Notes: generated by a model from the sequence alone, not told the origin. Shown: positions 48,800 through 60,339, numbered from the stretch's first letter. The stretch: DNA of 64,000 bases from Xylona heveae TC161 (GCF_001619985.1 NW_017264202.1:434001-498000); one strand, 5' to 3'. Numbers and translations are program-made.

Positions 48800-50399
48800 A
48801 TGGCTTCTTCTTCACAAAGAGAAGGCCCCAATCCTCTACGGCCATATTACATTCCTCCATCGCTGGGACTGCCACCGGGAGCTTCAATCTCACAATCACC
48901 TTCTGGGAATATTCCAGGAAAGAATGGCGCCGCAGCTCCACCAGCCAGCTTTGGCACTTCTGCACGAGACATTCTCTCCGACCTTGACTACTCAGAGTAT
49001 CTTTCCGACTCGTCGCCGTCCGCTGGTGAGATGGCACGGGACATCTTAGATCAAGCTTTATGGAAATACACGAGCATCCTTCTCGCACAACCTTTTGATG
49101 TCGCAAAGACGGTGCTTCAATGTCACCTTGCATCATCAGGAGCAAGACCATTAGTTTCTGGACGTGGATTTTCAAAAAGCGATGCGGAGGACATTGGGCT
49201 CATGCCAGACGTATGTTTGCATTTCAATTATCGCAGAGCTCATCCGGGCGTCGGCTAACCAAGTTTTTGTTGATGATGATGTAGTCAGGTGCAGAAGCAT
49301 CTGATGCAGAGGAAGACAGCGACGAGGAACCTTCTTATTTCAGCTCTACCACACCAGACACATTACAAACATCTTCATCTCGCCGCCGAAGACATGTTAC
49401 CGACCGAGCGGGCTATGTCATTCCGCCCGCCTCTCAACGACTCCCCCACAAGCTCGAATTACGACGCACAGATGCCCTCCTCGAAGTGATTTCTCAGCTG
49501 TGGTCAAAGGAAGGCGCATGGGGTGTCTGGAAGGGTACAAATGCGACGTTCATCTACAGCGTGCTCGTCAGGACCATTGAAAGTTGGACGCGCAGCCTTC
49601 TCTCCGCTTTATTCAACGTCCCAGACCCAGGTCTGCTTTTCGGAGCCGACGTAGGTGGTCTGGACGTGCTCGATAGTCCATATCCGCTTGCTTCCCTCGG
49701 TGTAGCCATTGCAGCAGCCGGCCTAGCTGGCGTGATACTGGCACCTCTTGATATCGTGCGCACGAGGTATGAAAGCCCTCTACAGCCTTTTTCAAATCAC
49801 AACACCGCTAACTCAACCCCAGATTGATTCTCACCCCCACAACACATGCTCCTCGAGCACTTCTTCCCTCTCTGCGCTCTCTACCGTCGCTTTCCTGCCC
49901 ACCCAATCTCCTTCCCATTACTCTCCTCACATCCACCATCCCCACCTTCATCACGACATCCGCCCCGCTCTTCCTCCGCTCCAGAATGGGCATCGACCCC
50001 ATCCTTACTCCCACAACATACGGAGTCGCTACATTCTTCACTTCCGCCGTCGAGCTCTTTGTGCGACTACCCCTCGAGACCGTCCTGCGGCGCGGCCAAA
50101 TGTCCGTACCTCTGGGCGGCAAGCGGCCTGCCGCCAGTGAAGCAGTCGTCGACGTTGGCCCCTACCGCGGCGTCATTGGCACCATGTGGTCCATCGTCAA
50201 AGAGGAGGGAGGTGCCCCGCAGGAAATCGTCCCCGGTCCTGCCGGCGGCCCTGCTATCCGCCGTGACCGAGCCGGCCAACGTCGCGGCCAGGGCGTCGAA
50301 GGTCTCTGGCGCGGCTGGAGAGTAGGCATGTGGGGTCTTGTCGGTGTCTGGGGCGCTGCGGCCCTTGGAAGCGTGGGTGCGCGCGCCGACGAATTTTAA
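48800..50399 (+). CDS. UGO1: Mitochondrial outer-membrane fusion protein UGO1 (carrier-like)
   Basis: Three exons: 48800-49210, 49285-49766, 49823-50399, giving 489 aa. A Pro/Ser-rich N-terminus (RPYYIPPSLG) is followed by degenerate mitochondrial-carrier repeats with modified P-x-[DE]-x-x-[KR] motifs: QPFDVAKTVLQ, APLDIVRTRL and LPLETVLRRGQ. An acidic insert (DAEEDSDEEPSYFSS) lies after the first. The third repeat carries GVEGLWRGWRVGMWGLVG. Ugo1 links the fusion GTPases Fzo1 and Mgm1 in yeast. The frame runs to a stop at 50397-50399, and length is close to other filamentous-fungal members. Confidence 0.88.
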
Positions 50400-52387
50400 G
50401 AGTACTGTGTTAGCCTCTCAATTTCTTCTCTCTCTCTGTGGTGTCTTGGTATCAACACAATTTCTCCCACAATTCTCTCTTTTTTAACCCCCTTTCCCCA
50501 CTCTTTCATCCCTCACATTTTTCACCTCTCGCACTTCCCTTTCCGCTCGACTCCTCGCTCTTCTCTTTTTATCCCATCCGAAAATCATAGCATCTACTCG
50601 TATTCCTTTCCCCTCCTTTTTTTGCGTTTCCTTGTCTCATCACGCACGCTATACCTAATTGTGCACACGGCGTAATTGAATTTCCGGAGGGCGTTTCACC
50701 GGCGTTTGTTGTTTTTTCCCTCAATTTATTTCTTTTCCCTCAATCTATAAGTTATCTTTTACTTAAAGTACCTGTGACTTGTTACTTGTTACTTGTTACT
50801 TGTTCTATATTATGACTCTCTCCAACCAATGTATAATTGTATATCATAACCATGACACATCTCTGAACCTCTACACATTATCGAATATCATACCTCTGTA
50901 TTACTCCATGTCTTTTCTCTATCGTAGATGATATTATTCGTATTTTTCATTGGATCCATCATCCATCATCCATCATACATCATGGGCGCCATCAGTTCCC
51001 TCCATCCCCAACAAGAATGATTGTGATAATGTGCATGGCTGTATGGGAAGCTGCAACACGTACTGTGTCCTGTGCATTAAATCTGAGACATTTGGGGTGG
51101 GGGGCAGGCCAAGAGAGCACGGGGGGCAGTTTCAATCTATTTTCCAGTCTATTTGACCACGGCTCTTCTCATATAGCTTGTAATTGTGTAGTTTCAGTTA
51201 ATGCATTTATAGCTTGTACTTCATATTCACGTTTTATGTTTTGTGTTTTATGTCTCATGTTTCATACATATAAGTTGTTATTTTATTTTATTTTGTTTGG
51301 TTTTAGTTTTATTAGTTTTACTTATTTATTTTTCTTTTTAAATATCTTTTTCCTGTATGAAAGCGCTTGCAACAATCAATGATCAAAAATCACAGTACTA
51401 CAATATTGTACACACACCTATCCAAAATATTTTCAAGAAATCTTGTCCTGTTGATATAAATCATCTCTTGAAAATGTAATGTAAACCAGCTCAACTCCAC
51501 GGGACCACGTCCCAAAATCCAATATCACTATATCACATCGTCAGAAATATCACAATATCATAACATCACAACATCAGACAGTAAGACAATATCACAGCGC
51601 ACGAGTAACATAAAAATTATAGAAAAAGATGTGAAATAGAGAAAAGCATTGTATTTCTACTTTTGACATACACTCATTACCTCCAGCCTCGAGTCCTCGA
51701 GTGCCTAACAATAAAATTTTCTTTTTGAAACAAACGGACTTTCTTTTCTGTTTGAACATGAGAAATTGAAACAGAAAGAAGATAAACAGAAGAAAAGGTG
51801 ACATCACCTACCCTCTTCCCACCCGAAAAGGCAAGGAGGATAATCAGAAGATACAAATGGAAAAGGAAGAGAATTGGAAAGGAAAAAAATTAAATAGAAA
51901 AGTACAAAGAAGAAAAAGGAAAGAAAAGAAGAAAGGATATATGTGCAAAGCGCAATGTATAGCGGCTATGGGAATAATAGTAGACAAAAAGGATAATAGT
52001 AAACAGTAAGAAAAAGGGCAAGGTATGAACAAAGTGCCTCCATGATAGTGGAAAGAGAAAGGTAGAAAATGACAGGACCACCGAATGATAGAAATGAAGA
52101 AAGGAAAGGGATGAAAAAAAAAAAGGAAAAAGAAGAAAGAAAAAGCTTTTGAAAGCGCCTGGTAAACACCCCAAACCTCATCAGTCTATTTTCCGGCTCA
52201 AGGGAAAGAATCAAAAGTCATTTACTAGGAAAGTCTCGATTGCTCGATCTCAATTCTCATCGAAAATGAGAAAAAGAGCAAAGACAAGAGAGTTTCCTAT
52301 GCATCTTTCATGTGCTCGTAATTATAATTATCACGTCGTTTGCCTAATGAAACGCAACTTTGGAACACCAATCACAGATGCGTGTAT
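50400..52387. other. 2-kb convergent spacer between UGO1 and hapX
   Basis: The first 250 bp are pyrimidine-rich on the plus strand. About 51840-52160 is almost pure purine on the plus strand, so pyrimidine-rich in the hapX sense. Small tandem repeats are TTACTTG (about 50778-50802), CCATCAT (about 50956-50985) and ATATCACA-like units (about 51520-51600). No protein-coding gene is supportable; the open frames here are low complexity. Long 3' untranslated regions or a non-coding RNA are possible. Confidence 0.5.
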
Positions 52388-54094
52388 TCATTCCCTGCCG
52401 AATCGCCTGTCAAAGTACTTGAGCACACCCATGACGCTGGCAGCTTCGACCTCTAGCGCTGGACGGGTCTGTGGCGGGTTGCTGTTTCGACTCGTATTTG
52501 ACGAAGAAGGAGGGGGAGGAACCGCCGTGGTATGGAGCTTGCCAATCCATGAATTCAACTCATCGGTGGCACGGTCAAAGTGCGCGTGTCGGGCAAGGGT
52601 GGTATATGCATCGGCACAGGACAGTGAGATATCACGAGCAGCTGGGTTTTCAGGCGCGGGCGGTGGTGCAGGACGGGTGTTGGTGGCGGTGGTAGGGGGG
52701 CCTTTGGAACGGCAGCATCCGCCACTGGCACCGCCGCCTCCGCAGCAGCCTCCTCCGGGAGGACCGAGCCCTGCAGCTCGAGAAGCAGCAAGAGATTTGC
52801 AGAAGAGGGTGCTGTTGGGATCCGCTCGGCACTGAGCACAAGTTCCTGGACCGTTGGCACAGGGATTGCTGCTCTTGCCGCTGCTAATGGGAGCAGCTAG
52901 GTGGCGGGAACTCGGCTCAAGGGTGGCTGGCTTCAAGGACTGGGGCAGGCCAGAAGAGGAGATGGACTGGCGGTGGGCATTGCTGATATCGGTGTCAGAG
53001 GGAGGAGGTGTGAAAGGTGCCAGAAGAGGAGCGAGGCGGTTATTCTCGAGTTCTCGCTCTCGGTCGTGCTCGTTTTCGACATTGGTGAACTGGTTATTCG
53101 CGTTCTCCAGCTCTGCACACACGCAGGGCGTGCCGTCTTGACAGAAGCCGCATGGATCTGGAATTGCCATGGGCGAAACAGTGGCTGAAGGGCTGGGAAC
53201 CTCAATGATATCTGGAGAAAGACTTGTCCTGGCTCGAAGCGATGTGAAACGGGAGGTAAAGTCGATTTCTAATTCGACTGGCTCTGCCTTGACGGGCTCG
53301 CTCGTGCGACGAGTACGCTTGGAGACGCGGTTCTGTGGCGAGTGAGGTCGTTTAGGAGCAACTGGCGAGGTGGTGGTCTCGGGATATGTAATGTGAGAAA
53401 TATTAAAGGCTTGCTCGATGCATGCACAACGAGCGTTGGTGCTGCATCCTCCACAGCCCATAGGGGCAGCCGCGTGCTCGGATTGCAGATGTTGAGTTTC
53501 GTGATGATGGGTTGGGTGGTGATGAGTCTGCTGAGGTACAGTTGCTGAGACGGCAGGCTTGCGAGTAGCATTCCGTCTGGGTGGAAGAGGAACAGCATCC
53601 GTGCTGGTTGTTTGGCCACGTCTCAGATATTCAACCTCTTTCTCCGCTCTCTCTTTTAGTTCTCTCTCGTGGTTGAGAGCTTGTTCGAGCCCTTCTGCTC
53701 GACTTCGCCACGCTACGAGTTCGCCATTAAATCGATCCACTTCTTCCTGCAGCTGCGATATTTGAGCTTGCATTTCAGCCTGCTCTCGGTCTGCTTCATC
53801 TTCAATCTGCTTCATTTGTTCCTCAAGCTCGCCAACTCTGGCAGCTCGACGCTCGCGAAAGGCTCGCTGAGCGGCTCGGTTCTGGGCCTTGCGTTTGGTT
53901 GGAGGGATATCAGTTGCAGGCTTTCGACCTGGTTTTGGCCGAGGAGGTATCACCCATTCTTTGCTCGTGACAATGCCGGACGGTGGGAGAGAGTGAACAG
54001 CCGGAGAAGCAGCTCTACTTGGAGCAGGTGAGAGCTTAACCGCCAGCGCTGGTGCTGGGGCTAGCATTGGGGTGGGTGCAATTGACGTGGTCAT
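52388..54094 (-). CDS. hapX: HapX-type bZIP iron-response regulator
   Basis: This is an uninterrupted 568-aa coding frame from the ATG at 54094. The N-terminus has the CCAAT-complex (HapB/C/E) contact motif KEWVIPPRPKPGRKP (about 45-59). The basic region KAQNRAAQRAFRERRAAR (about 69-86) is AP-1-like, followed by a heptad coiled coil to about 160. Four cysteine clusters follow: CGGCSTNARCAC (214-225), CGFCQDGTPCVC (315-326), C-x6-C-x2-C to C432 (412-432), and CC-x8-CC (450-461). These clusters sense iron, probably through Fe-S clusters. In Aspergillus, HapX represses iron-consuming pathways when iron is scarce and activates storage when iron is plentiful. The 5' spacer has a SreA-type palindrome and a possible leader intron. 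Confidence 0.95.
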   Translation of the reverse strand: MTTSIAPTPMLAPAPALAVKLSPAPSRAASPAVHSLPPSGIVTSKEWVIPPRPKPGRKPATDIPPTKRKAQNRAAQRAFRERRAARVGELEEQMKQIEDEADREQAEMQAQISQLQEEVDRFNGELVAWRSRAEGLEQALNHERELKERAEKEVEYLRRGQTTSTDAVPLPPRRNATRKPAVSATVPQQTHHHPTHHHETQHLQSEHAAAPMGCGGCSTNARCACIEQAFNISHITYPETTTSPVAPKRPHSPQNRVSKRTRRTSEPVKAEPVELEIDFTSRFTSLRARTSLSPDIIEVPSPSATVSPMAIPDPCGFCQDGTPCVCAELENANNQFTNVENEHDRERELENNRLAPLLAPFTPPPSDTDISNAHRQSISSSGLPQSLKPATLEPSSRHLAAPISSGKSSNPCANGPGTCAQCRADPNSTLFCKSLAASRAAGLGPPGGGCCGGGGASGGCCRSKGPPTTATNTRPAPPPAPENPAARDISLSCADAYTTLARHAHFDRATDELNSWIGKLHTTAVPPPPSSSNTSRNSNPPQTRPALEVEAASVMGVLKYFDRRFGRE

Positions 54095-54121
54095 TGTCGA
54101 TGTGTATTTGAGACGCCAAAG

Positions 54122-54290
54122 CTGTTGAAAATGTCAGTATATCTTCTCAAAAAGACAAAAGACAATGCCATCTGCATATTAATCCACAAAAGATGATGAA
54201 TATCCTTTTCATAGGCTCGAAAGCGAGATATCTCCGACGACGAATTACTATGAGGGACTTATGCCCTCGCCAAAGAAAAAAAGTCCTTAC
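54122..54290 (-). other. Possible 5'-leader intron of hapX
   Basis: On the minus strand, GCAG|GTAAGG at 54290 and a pyrimidine-bearing TTTTCAACAG acceptor at 54122 bound 169 nt, ending 27 nt before the ATG. No transcript evidence. Confidence 0.4.
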
Positions 54291-54470
54291 CTGCCGCACA
54301 TCTGCTTGAATGGAGTCAAAACGATTAGAGATTCAATTGATAGATGAAGGGAGAGAAAAAGAAATATTTGCAAGGGCCCTTCAAGGTGCCCAGTCAGGGT
54401 CTAAATGAGGAGTTAGGGTAAATGGAGAGGGAGGAGGGAGGGGAGCGAGTATCCGAAGGTTGATCAAATC

Positions 54471-54500
54471 ATCAGATAACTCCACTTAGAGTTATCTGAT
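54471..54500. promoter_or_regulatory. Perfect palindrome of two ATCWGATAA (SreA/GATA) sites, hapX promoter
   Basis: The arms ATCAGATAACTC (54471-54482) and GAGTTATCTGAT (54489-54500) are exact reverse complements around CACTTA. Each contains ATCAGATAA, which fits the ATCWGATAA element bound by SreA-family GATA iron repressors. It lies 377 bp upstream of the hapX ATG. SreA represses hapX in Aspergillus when iron is plentiful, so the site fits the known circuit. Binding itself is inferred. Confidence 0.8.
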
Positions 54501-54574
54501 CCTGCACTGCCAAGCCACTAAACCGCAAATGGTGTAATGACCACGTCCTCGGCCGGTCTCGGAGGAATTTGTGA

Positions 54575-54579
54575 CCAAT
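54575..54579 (+). promoter_or_regulatory. CCAAT box in the hapX/COG2 spacer
   Basis: CCAAT at 54575, with an inverted copy (ATTGG) near 54762. It is a candidate CCAAT-binding-complex site, supported by sequence and position only. Confidence 0.35.
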
Positions 54580-54938
54580 CATGTTACACAGTGGTTTGGC
54601 AGTCACGACCCGCAATTCTCTCTCGACCAACCACCATTCGAGCTTAGAATTTCGATTTATCAGATCCTTTCTGTGCCGTCCTCGAGCTTGCTAGCTCAAC
54701 CCGGTTGATTATCTCCCTCTCCACTCCTTGCATTCCATCATTATTGTGGGGATTGGAATTGCTCCGGCCTCTGGCGATACTTCACCTAAGGAGAAACTCA
54801 GAAGCATTTTACTAAAGTCTGGACGTTTCCTTTTGCTGGTAAACCTCACGGTCATAGGGGAGATGATGCCCGCCAACTAGTAACACTTGTTTCTAGGCCC
54901 CCCGCCCTCTCTGCAGCCCTTGAGAAGCGTTGATCACC

Positions 54939-55894
54939 ATGAGCCGGTTCTACGTGCGTACTTTCTAGTCTTTTCCTAATCCAAATGCTCTTACCTCATC
55001 GCCCGATGGCTTTTACTTTTCTGACTCATTACATTACAGTTCGGTGATACGGATAGCTCATCGGGGCTTGAGGACGACGACTTGCCCTATCCTGCCCCCC
55101 TTGCTCGCGCCGACTTCCTCCAACCGGATTTCAGCCCGGCGGAATACTTGTCAACTTTACGCAATAGACATCAGACCCTAGAAGATCTTCGCGGAGATCT
55201 CCGTAGCCGCTCTCAACTTGTATCAAAAGAACTCCTCGATCTAGTCAACAGCAATTATACCGATTTCTTATCCCTAGGTGGTAGCCTGAGGGGCGGCGAT
55301 GAAAAGGTTGAAGAGGTTCGGGTGGGATTGCTCGGGTTCAAACGGGACATAGAAGATGTCCGGAAACGGGTCGAAAAGCGGGGAAAGGAGGTGGAGGATC
55401 TGATTCGCGAGCGAACAGGCCTACGGAGGCAAATAAATGTCGGCCGGGCGCTCCTCGAGGTTGACAGTCGGTTGACAGAATTGGAGGGTCGGCTTATGGT
55501 GAAATATGCTGGACAGTCTTCCCTTGACGACGAAACGGCAGAGGCAGGGTTTACCAGTGAGAGCGAAGAGGACTCCGATGAAGAGGAATATTCCGAAGAT
55601 AATAACGGTTCTCTATCTATAGCCAAGCTCAAGGGGCTTGTGCAGCGGTATCTATATGTTACCCAGCTCATTGACCACATTGGCTCAGAGCACCCGTTTT
55701 TAATAGCCCAAGAATCTCGCTTGATGCGGGTGCGCAACACTATTTTGTTGGACTTGGGGACAGCGCTCAAGCACGCCAAAACATCTCACACCAAAAGCCC
55801 TGATCGATTGATGAAAATCATGGCGGTGTATAGAGAGATGGGCGAAGCCAAGGAAGCAGTTCAAGCCCTGAAAGATTTGAAGCTTAAGGCTTAA
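54939..55894 (+). CDS. COG2: Conserved oligomeric Golgi complex subunit 2
   Basis: Two exons: a 15-nt first exon 54939-54953 (MSRFY), then 55040-55894, giving 289 aa. The N-terminal COG2 pattern is clear: LARADFLQPDFSPAEYLSTL, LEDLRGDLRSRSQLVSKEL, then LVNSNYTDFLSLGGSLRGGD. A long coiled coil follows, with an acidic insert (SEEDSDEEEYSEDN) and a C-terminal helix ending KDLKLKA. COG2 is a lobe-A subunit that tethers retrograde vesicles at the Golgi. Animal COG2 is much longer (about 700 aa); fungal forms are short, so this is not a truncation. The mini-exon is inferred from GTGCGT and TACAG. Confidence 0.85.
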
Positions 55895-56801
55895 GTATCA
55901 TGTTATGTATACCGGCATGGCTCTGGCGTCTTGGAATTGGAATTGGCGTGGCGTTCGCGGAGCAAAGTAGCATCAAACCTGGAGAATTCTCTTGCTTAGC
56001 CGATGAAAGTTATAATTTTAATAGTTTGATACGTCTGTCCATGTCGAGGTACCGCTATATATCAATTTGAACTCATCCTGAAACTCGAATGATTTCATAA
56101 ATGTTTGCAGGATTGCTTCAACGCCTTATCGAAAATAGAAAAAGCTCAAAATCTCCTGTTCGGAGAACAATAATATAATGAAGAGGAACCTGCCCGAAAA
56201 TGCCAATCATGCATGATTGGTTTTAGACTGCTTAGATAGTTGATGAAACATTTCCAAACAATTATCACGATAATTCCGCTACTTGTCAATGAGATGCTTG
56301 AGCTTGGGATCCAATTTGGGGTAGCAGTTTTTGACTGTGCTGAAAAGGGCTATTTCGGAACCCCACCAAACATCGAAACTGGGGTGCTGGTTATCTGTCC
56401 AGAGCTGTCTTTCAATCTGCTTCCAAAAAGAGTAATTGTGAAGTCTCGTTGAACGTCGTATGCAAGCCAGCCTTGGCATCCAAAGGAGTGCCGCCAATGA
56501 TAATAGCCTAACGGCAAGGTTAGCCCAAAAGAGGAAATTAAATTGTTCATTGGACGTCGTGACATTGAGTAGTTGGCAGCCCGTTCGCGGAGACAAGTTG
56601 ATTCACAAACGCCCCATGACGTCTGTAGAGATTGACGATTCAGACACAATAAAAATAAGCATAACCCTGCTTGAACAGCGCACTCCGGACAACATGTGTG
56701 TACCAAAAGATCTTTGAAAAAAGTAAAATTTACTTCAAATATGCTTCTATTTAATACAGTCCGAAGAAATGATGCTCCATGGAAACCTTGATATTTGAGA
56801 A
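55895..56801. other. Convergent 0.9-kb spacer with unexplained minus-strand reading
   Basis: Between COG2 and uL1m. A minus-strand frame (56279-56596) ends in a protein-like stretch, FWKQIERQLW and HPSFDVWWGSEIALFSTVKN. I find no convincing start or splice partners, so it may be a gene relic or chance. Nothing else seen. Confidence 0.35.
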
Positions 56802-57815
56802 TTACAAAACGGAAAGATCCCTCGTCGAGGGAGAGTTGGCGCTTCTGAAGTCGCCATTGAGACTGAAGCCTGGGGCATTGGTAGAGCTGAGGACCTAAAT
56901 TGAAACATCAGTGAATAGTGCGCCAGAAGATGGGAAGTTGTGCAAAGCCTACCACTTCATAGAGCTCCTTGTGGATCTTGTCGCTCATGGCCGACATGTC
57001 TTTCTTGACATGATCAATGAAATAACGGATATTCTTCTGCATCTCCTCAGGAGTGAATCCCAACTGACCAACCGCCATCCGAATTACTCCCAGTCTCTCT
57101 CGGTATTCACTTCCTCCGACCATTTCTTTGACGGTAGCGCCGACATCCTTGACTACCGTACCAGTCTTTGCGCTGGGCATGAGGCCTCGCGGTCCCAATA
57201 CTCTTCCCAGAGCAGCTTTATTCAGCTTTGCCAGTGAATCCACATGACATAGACAGCGGTCGAATTCTATCCGACCGGCCTTGACGGCTTCGAAGATGGC
57301 CTCTTCGCCAACGAGAACGGCGCCGTGTTTCTTGGCTGCCTCGGCGGCCTTAGAGTCGGGCGGACAGATGACGCAAATACGGATATCGGTCTTGACGGGG
57401 TGGGGAAGCTGAAGACGGCTTCGAATGACGGGGCCGTTCTTGAGGGTTTTGAGCCTTAGGTGCATTTCATATTTGGCAGATGTAGGGGGTCGGCCGACTT
57501 CGAATGCGCGGATGTACCTGTTGGCTGTTAAGAACCAGTTCTCTTTTCGGTAATAGAGAAGGGATCCAACCTCATAGCATCGCAAAGAGAGAACTGCTCC
57601 GCATCCTTAAGACTGTATTGAATAAATGATGATCTTGTCGTTTTCTTCTTCTTTTTCGTATCCTTCTTCTTATACTTCGGGTTCGCTTTGGTCGAGGCAC
57701 AACGCAATTGATCAGCAGCACCCGAGAAGACGAAAGGTAGCCTTGGCTGCGATCGAACCGCTGGACCTATCGTTAATCTGCTCAATTGAGCAATTGGCAT
57801 CTTGAGGGACGCCAT
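56802..57815 (-). CDS. MRPL1: Mitochondrial large-subunit ribosomal protein uL1m
   Basis: Three exons: 57815-57571, 57517-56953, 56894-56802, giving 300 aa. The presequence ([14 protein letters not shown], then RSQPRLPF) is followed by a very basic linker ([15 protein letters not shown]) and the L1 domain: [61 protein letters not shown], the L1 signature [17 protein letters not shown], and the C-terminal [21 protein letters not shown]1 forms the mobile stalk near the tRNA exit site. It is divergent from the glutamyl-tRNA synthetase gene over 262 bp. The frame is open upstream to 57962, but the ATG at 57815 opens the presequence. Confidence 0.93.
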
Positions 57816-58077
57816 TGCAGGTCGAATGTGATCTTGAAAGCTTGACCGAATTCCCAAAGTTGTCGCCAATCGTAGGATTATTTCCGAACTCTTCTCCGTG
57901 GTTACCCGGCGAATTAAATCCGTGTGACAGAGGCATAAATTATGCACCTTTATGCCAACCACGGATTATTCGCTGAGTCATCCTATCAGCAACACCGAAC
58001 CCCACCATATCCCAACTTTTGAAAGTGGGCTGTCGACCGTTGTTCCTCTACGCAATTGCACAGTCTACCAGTTAACA

Positions 58078-60339
58078 ATGGCCACTCTTACTTTGGCCGT
58101 TCGGGCGAGTCACGCCTTGCTCGCTCCCCCTCTTCTCGTTGCCCATCTTATCAATGAGAAGAAGACTGAATCTCTAGTTACTATTAAGCTCGAGGACGTA
58201 GAGACCATCAAGACGACCCACGGTGAAGGCGTTGTCGAGCTCACTGCGGGCTCGTCCACACCTGTTTATGGTGACAGCGCCGTGCTCAAGAAGCTCCTTG
58301 CGGACTATCCAATTCCCTCGCAGCAGCAAAAGGCGGTTAGTCATAGCCACACGGCTTTTGGACATGTGAGCTTTCTGACATTGGATATTTAGGAGGAGGA
58401 ATGGCTCGAACGCGCCGTTGCTTTCACAAACCCCACCTTTAAAGCCTTTGAGGCTGCACTCGGAGAGCTCGATGCTCATCTGACTCTGCGATCATTCATT
58501 GTCGGATACAGTCTCACTCCAGCCGATCTTGCAGCCTGGGGTGCTCTCCGCGGAAACAAGGCGGCTTTCGCTTTTGTCCGCCGAAACACGCTCGCGAACG
58601 TGGGACGTTGGTTCCGCTACGTCGACGAGATCATTCCTTGGGCTGGCAAGGCTGTTGAGTCGCTGAGTGCTTCGGCAAAGGAGAAGAAATCAGCAAAGAG
58701 CCGAGAGGGTGCCAGCTACGACATTGCTCTGCCGGACGTCGAAAAGGGTGTTATTACCCGTTTCCCTCCGGAGCCTTCGTAAGATAACACTCATCCAGTA
58801 GCATAATCTATAGTCATAAAGTACTTATGATTGTTTAGGGGCTATCTCCACATCGGACATGCCAAGGCGGCTTTGTTGAACGACTACTTCGCCCACGAGC
58901 AATACAAAGGAACGCTTCTTCTTCGATTCGATGACACCAACCCCTCCAAGGAAAAGCAGGAGTACCAAGATGCAATTATCGAGGACCTATCTCTTATGGC
59001 CATCTACCCTAACAAGACCTCGTACACTAGTGACTACTTTGATGAGCTGTACGATTACTGTGTCCAGATGATCAAGGAGGGCAATGCCTACGCCGACAAC
59101 ACTGACCAGGAAACCATGCGGTACCAGAGAATGCACGGTATCCCCAGCAACTGCCGCGACAACAGCGCTGAGGAGAACCTGGCTCATTTCGAGGAAATGA
59201 AGAAGGGCTCCGAGGAAGGACTTACCTGGTGCATTCGGGCCAAGATTTCTGTCGATAATCCAAACAAGGCCATGCGCGATCCCGTCATCTATCGTTGCAA
59301 CCCGCTCCCTCATCACCGCACCGGCAGCAAGTGGAAGATCTACCCCACCTACGACTTCTGTTGCCCAATTGTCGACTCCATTGAGGGAGTCACTCACGCT
59401 CTCAGAACTATTGAGTACCGTGACCGTAACCCTCAGTACCACTGGATGCTGAAGGCACTTCACCTTCGTGATGTCCACATCTGGGACTTTGCCCGCATGA
59501 ACTTTGTTCGCACTCTGCTTTCCAAGCGTAAGCTGACCAAGTTCGTCGATGACGGTGTTGTCTGGGGCTGGGATGACCCGCGTTTCCCCACTATCCGTGG
59601 TATCCGCCGCCGGGGTATGACCATTGGCGCTCTGCGCGAGTTCATCCTCAAGCAAGGACCGAGCCGGAACATTGTCAACCTTGACTGGACCCTCTTCTGG
59701 GCCACCAACAAGAAGTACATTGACCCGATCGCTCCTCGTCACGTCGCCGTGGTCAAGGAGAACGCTGTCCCCTGTACAATTGTCGGTGCCCGCGCAGCTC
59801 CTTACTCCGAGGACAAGCCCAAGCACGCCAAGAACGCCGAGGTTGGTCTCCGGAAGATCTGGTACAGTGGCTCGATCTTGATCGATCAGGAAGATGCCCA
59901 GTCCTTCAAGCAGGACGAGGAGATTACCCTTATGCAATGGGGCAATGCCATTGTTCGCAAGATCTCCCACTCGATCAACCCCTTGAACAAGAACGTGACT
60001 GGCTTGGAGCTTGAGTTACACCTCCAGGGTGATGTCAAGAAGACTGAGAAGAAGGTCACCTGGCTGTCGACCGAAGGCCAGGAGCTTGTTCCCGTTGAGC
60101 TCGTCGACTTTGACTACTTGATCACCAAGGATAAGCTCGAGGAAGACGACAAGGTGGACGACTTCTTGACCCCCAACACTGAGTTCCGCACCAGCGCTGT
60201 TGCGGATTGCAATGTTGCCGACCTTAAGGCCGATGATATTATTCAGTTTGAGCGTAAGGGCTACTACAGAGTGGACAAGCCCTTCCAGCATGGACAGCCA
60301 GCCGTCCTGTTCAACATTCCCACTGGCAAGACCAAATAG
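58078..60339 (+). CDS. GUS1: Glutamyl-tRNA synthetase, cytosolic
   Basis: Three exons: 58078-58335, 58393-58778, 58839-60339, giving 714 aa. The N-terminal GST-like domain (about 1-190) is the Arc1-binding type, with FIVGYSLTPADLAAWGAL. The catalytic core opens with FPPEPSGYLHIGHAKAALL (HIGH motif about 219-222), then LLRFDDTNPSKEKQEYQDAI. The KMSKS-equivalent LLSKRKLTKFV is near 440, and the RGIRRRGMTIGALREF block is archaeal/eukaryotic class. The C-terminal beta-barrel ends RVDKPFQHGQPAVLFNIP. It charges tRNA-Glu in the cytosol. The intron at 58779-58838 splits the Ser codon just before GYLHIGH. Strong C-ending codon use suggests high expression. Confidence 0.96.

Noticed and set aside
50776-51600. 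Short tandem repeats examined as a possible CRISPR array
   Set aside because: Units are 7-8 bp and contiguous with no spacers; these are microsatellites in a eukaryote.
51890-52214. Phe/Ser/Leu-rich minus-strand readings near the hapX 3' side
   Set aside because: They are the translation of a polypurine/polypyrimidine tract.
58987-59970. 327-aa minus-strand reading
   Set aside because: It is the shadow of the strongly codon-biased glutamyl-tRNA synthetase catalytic exon.
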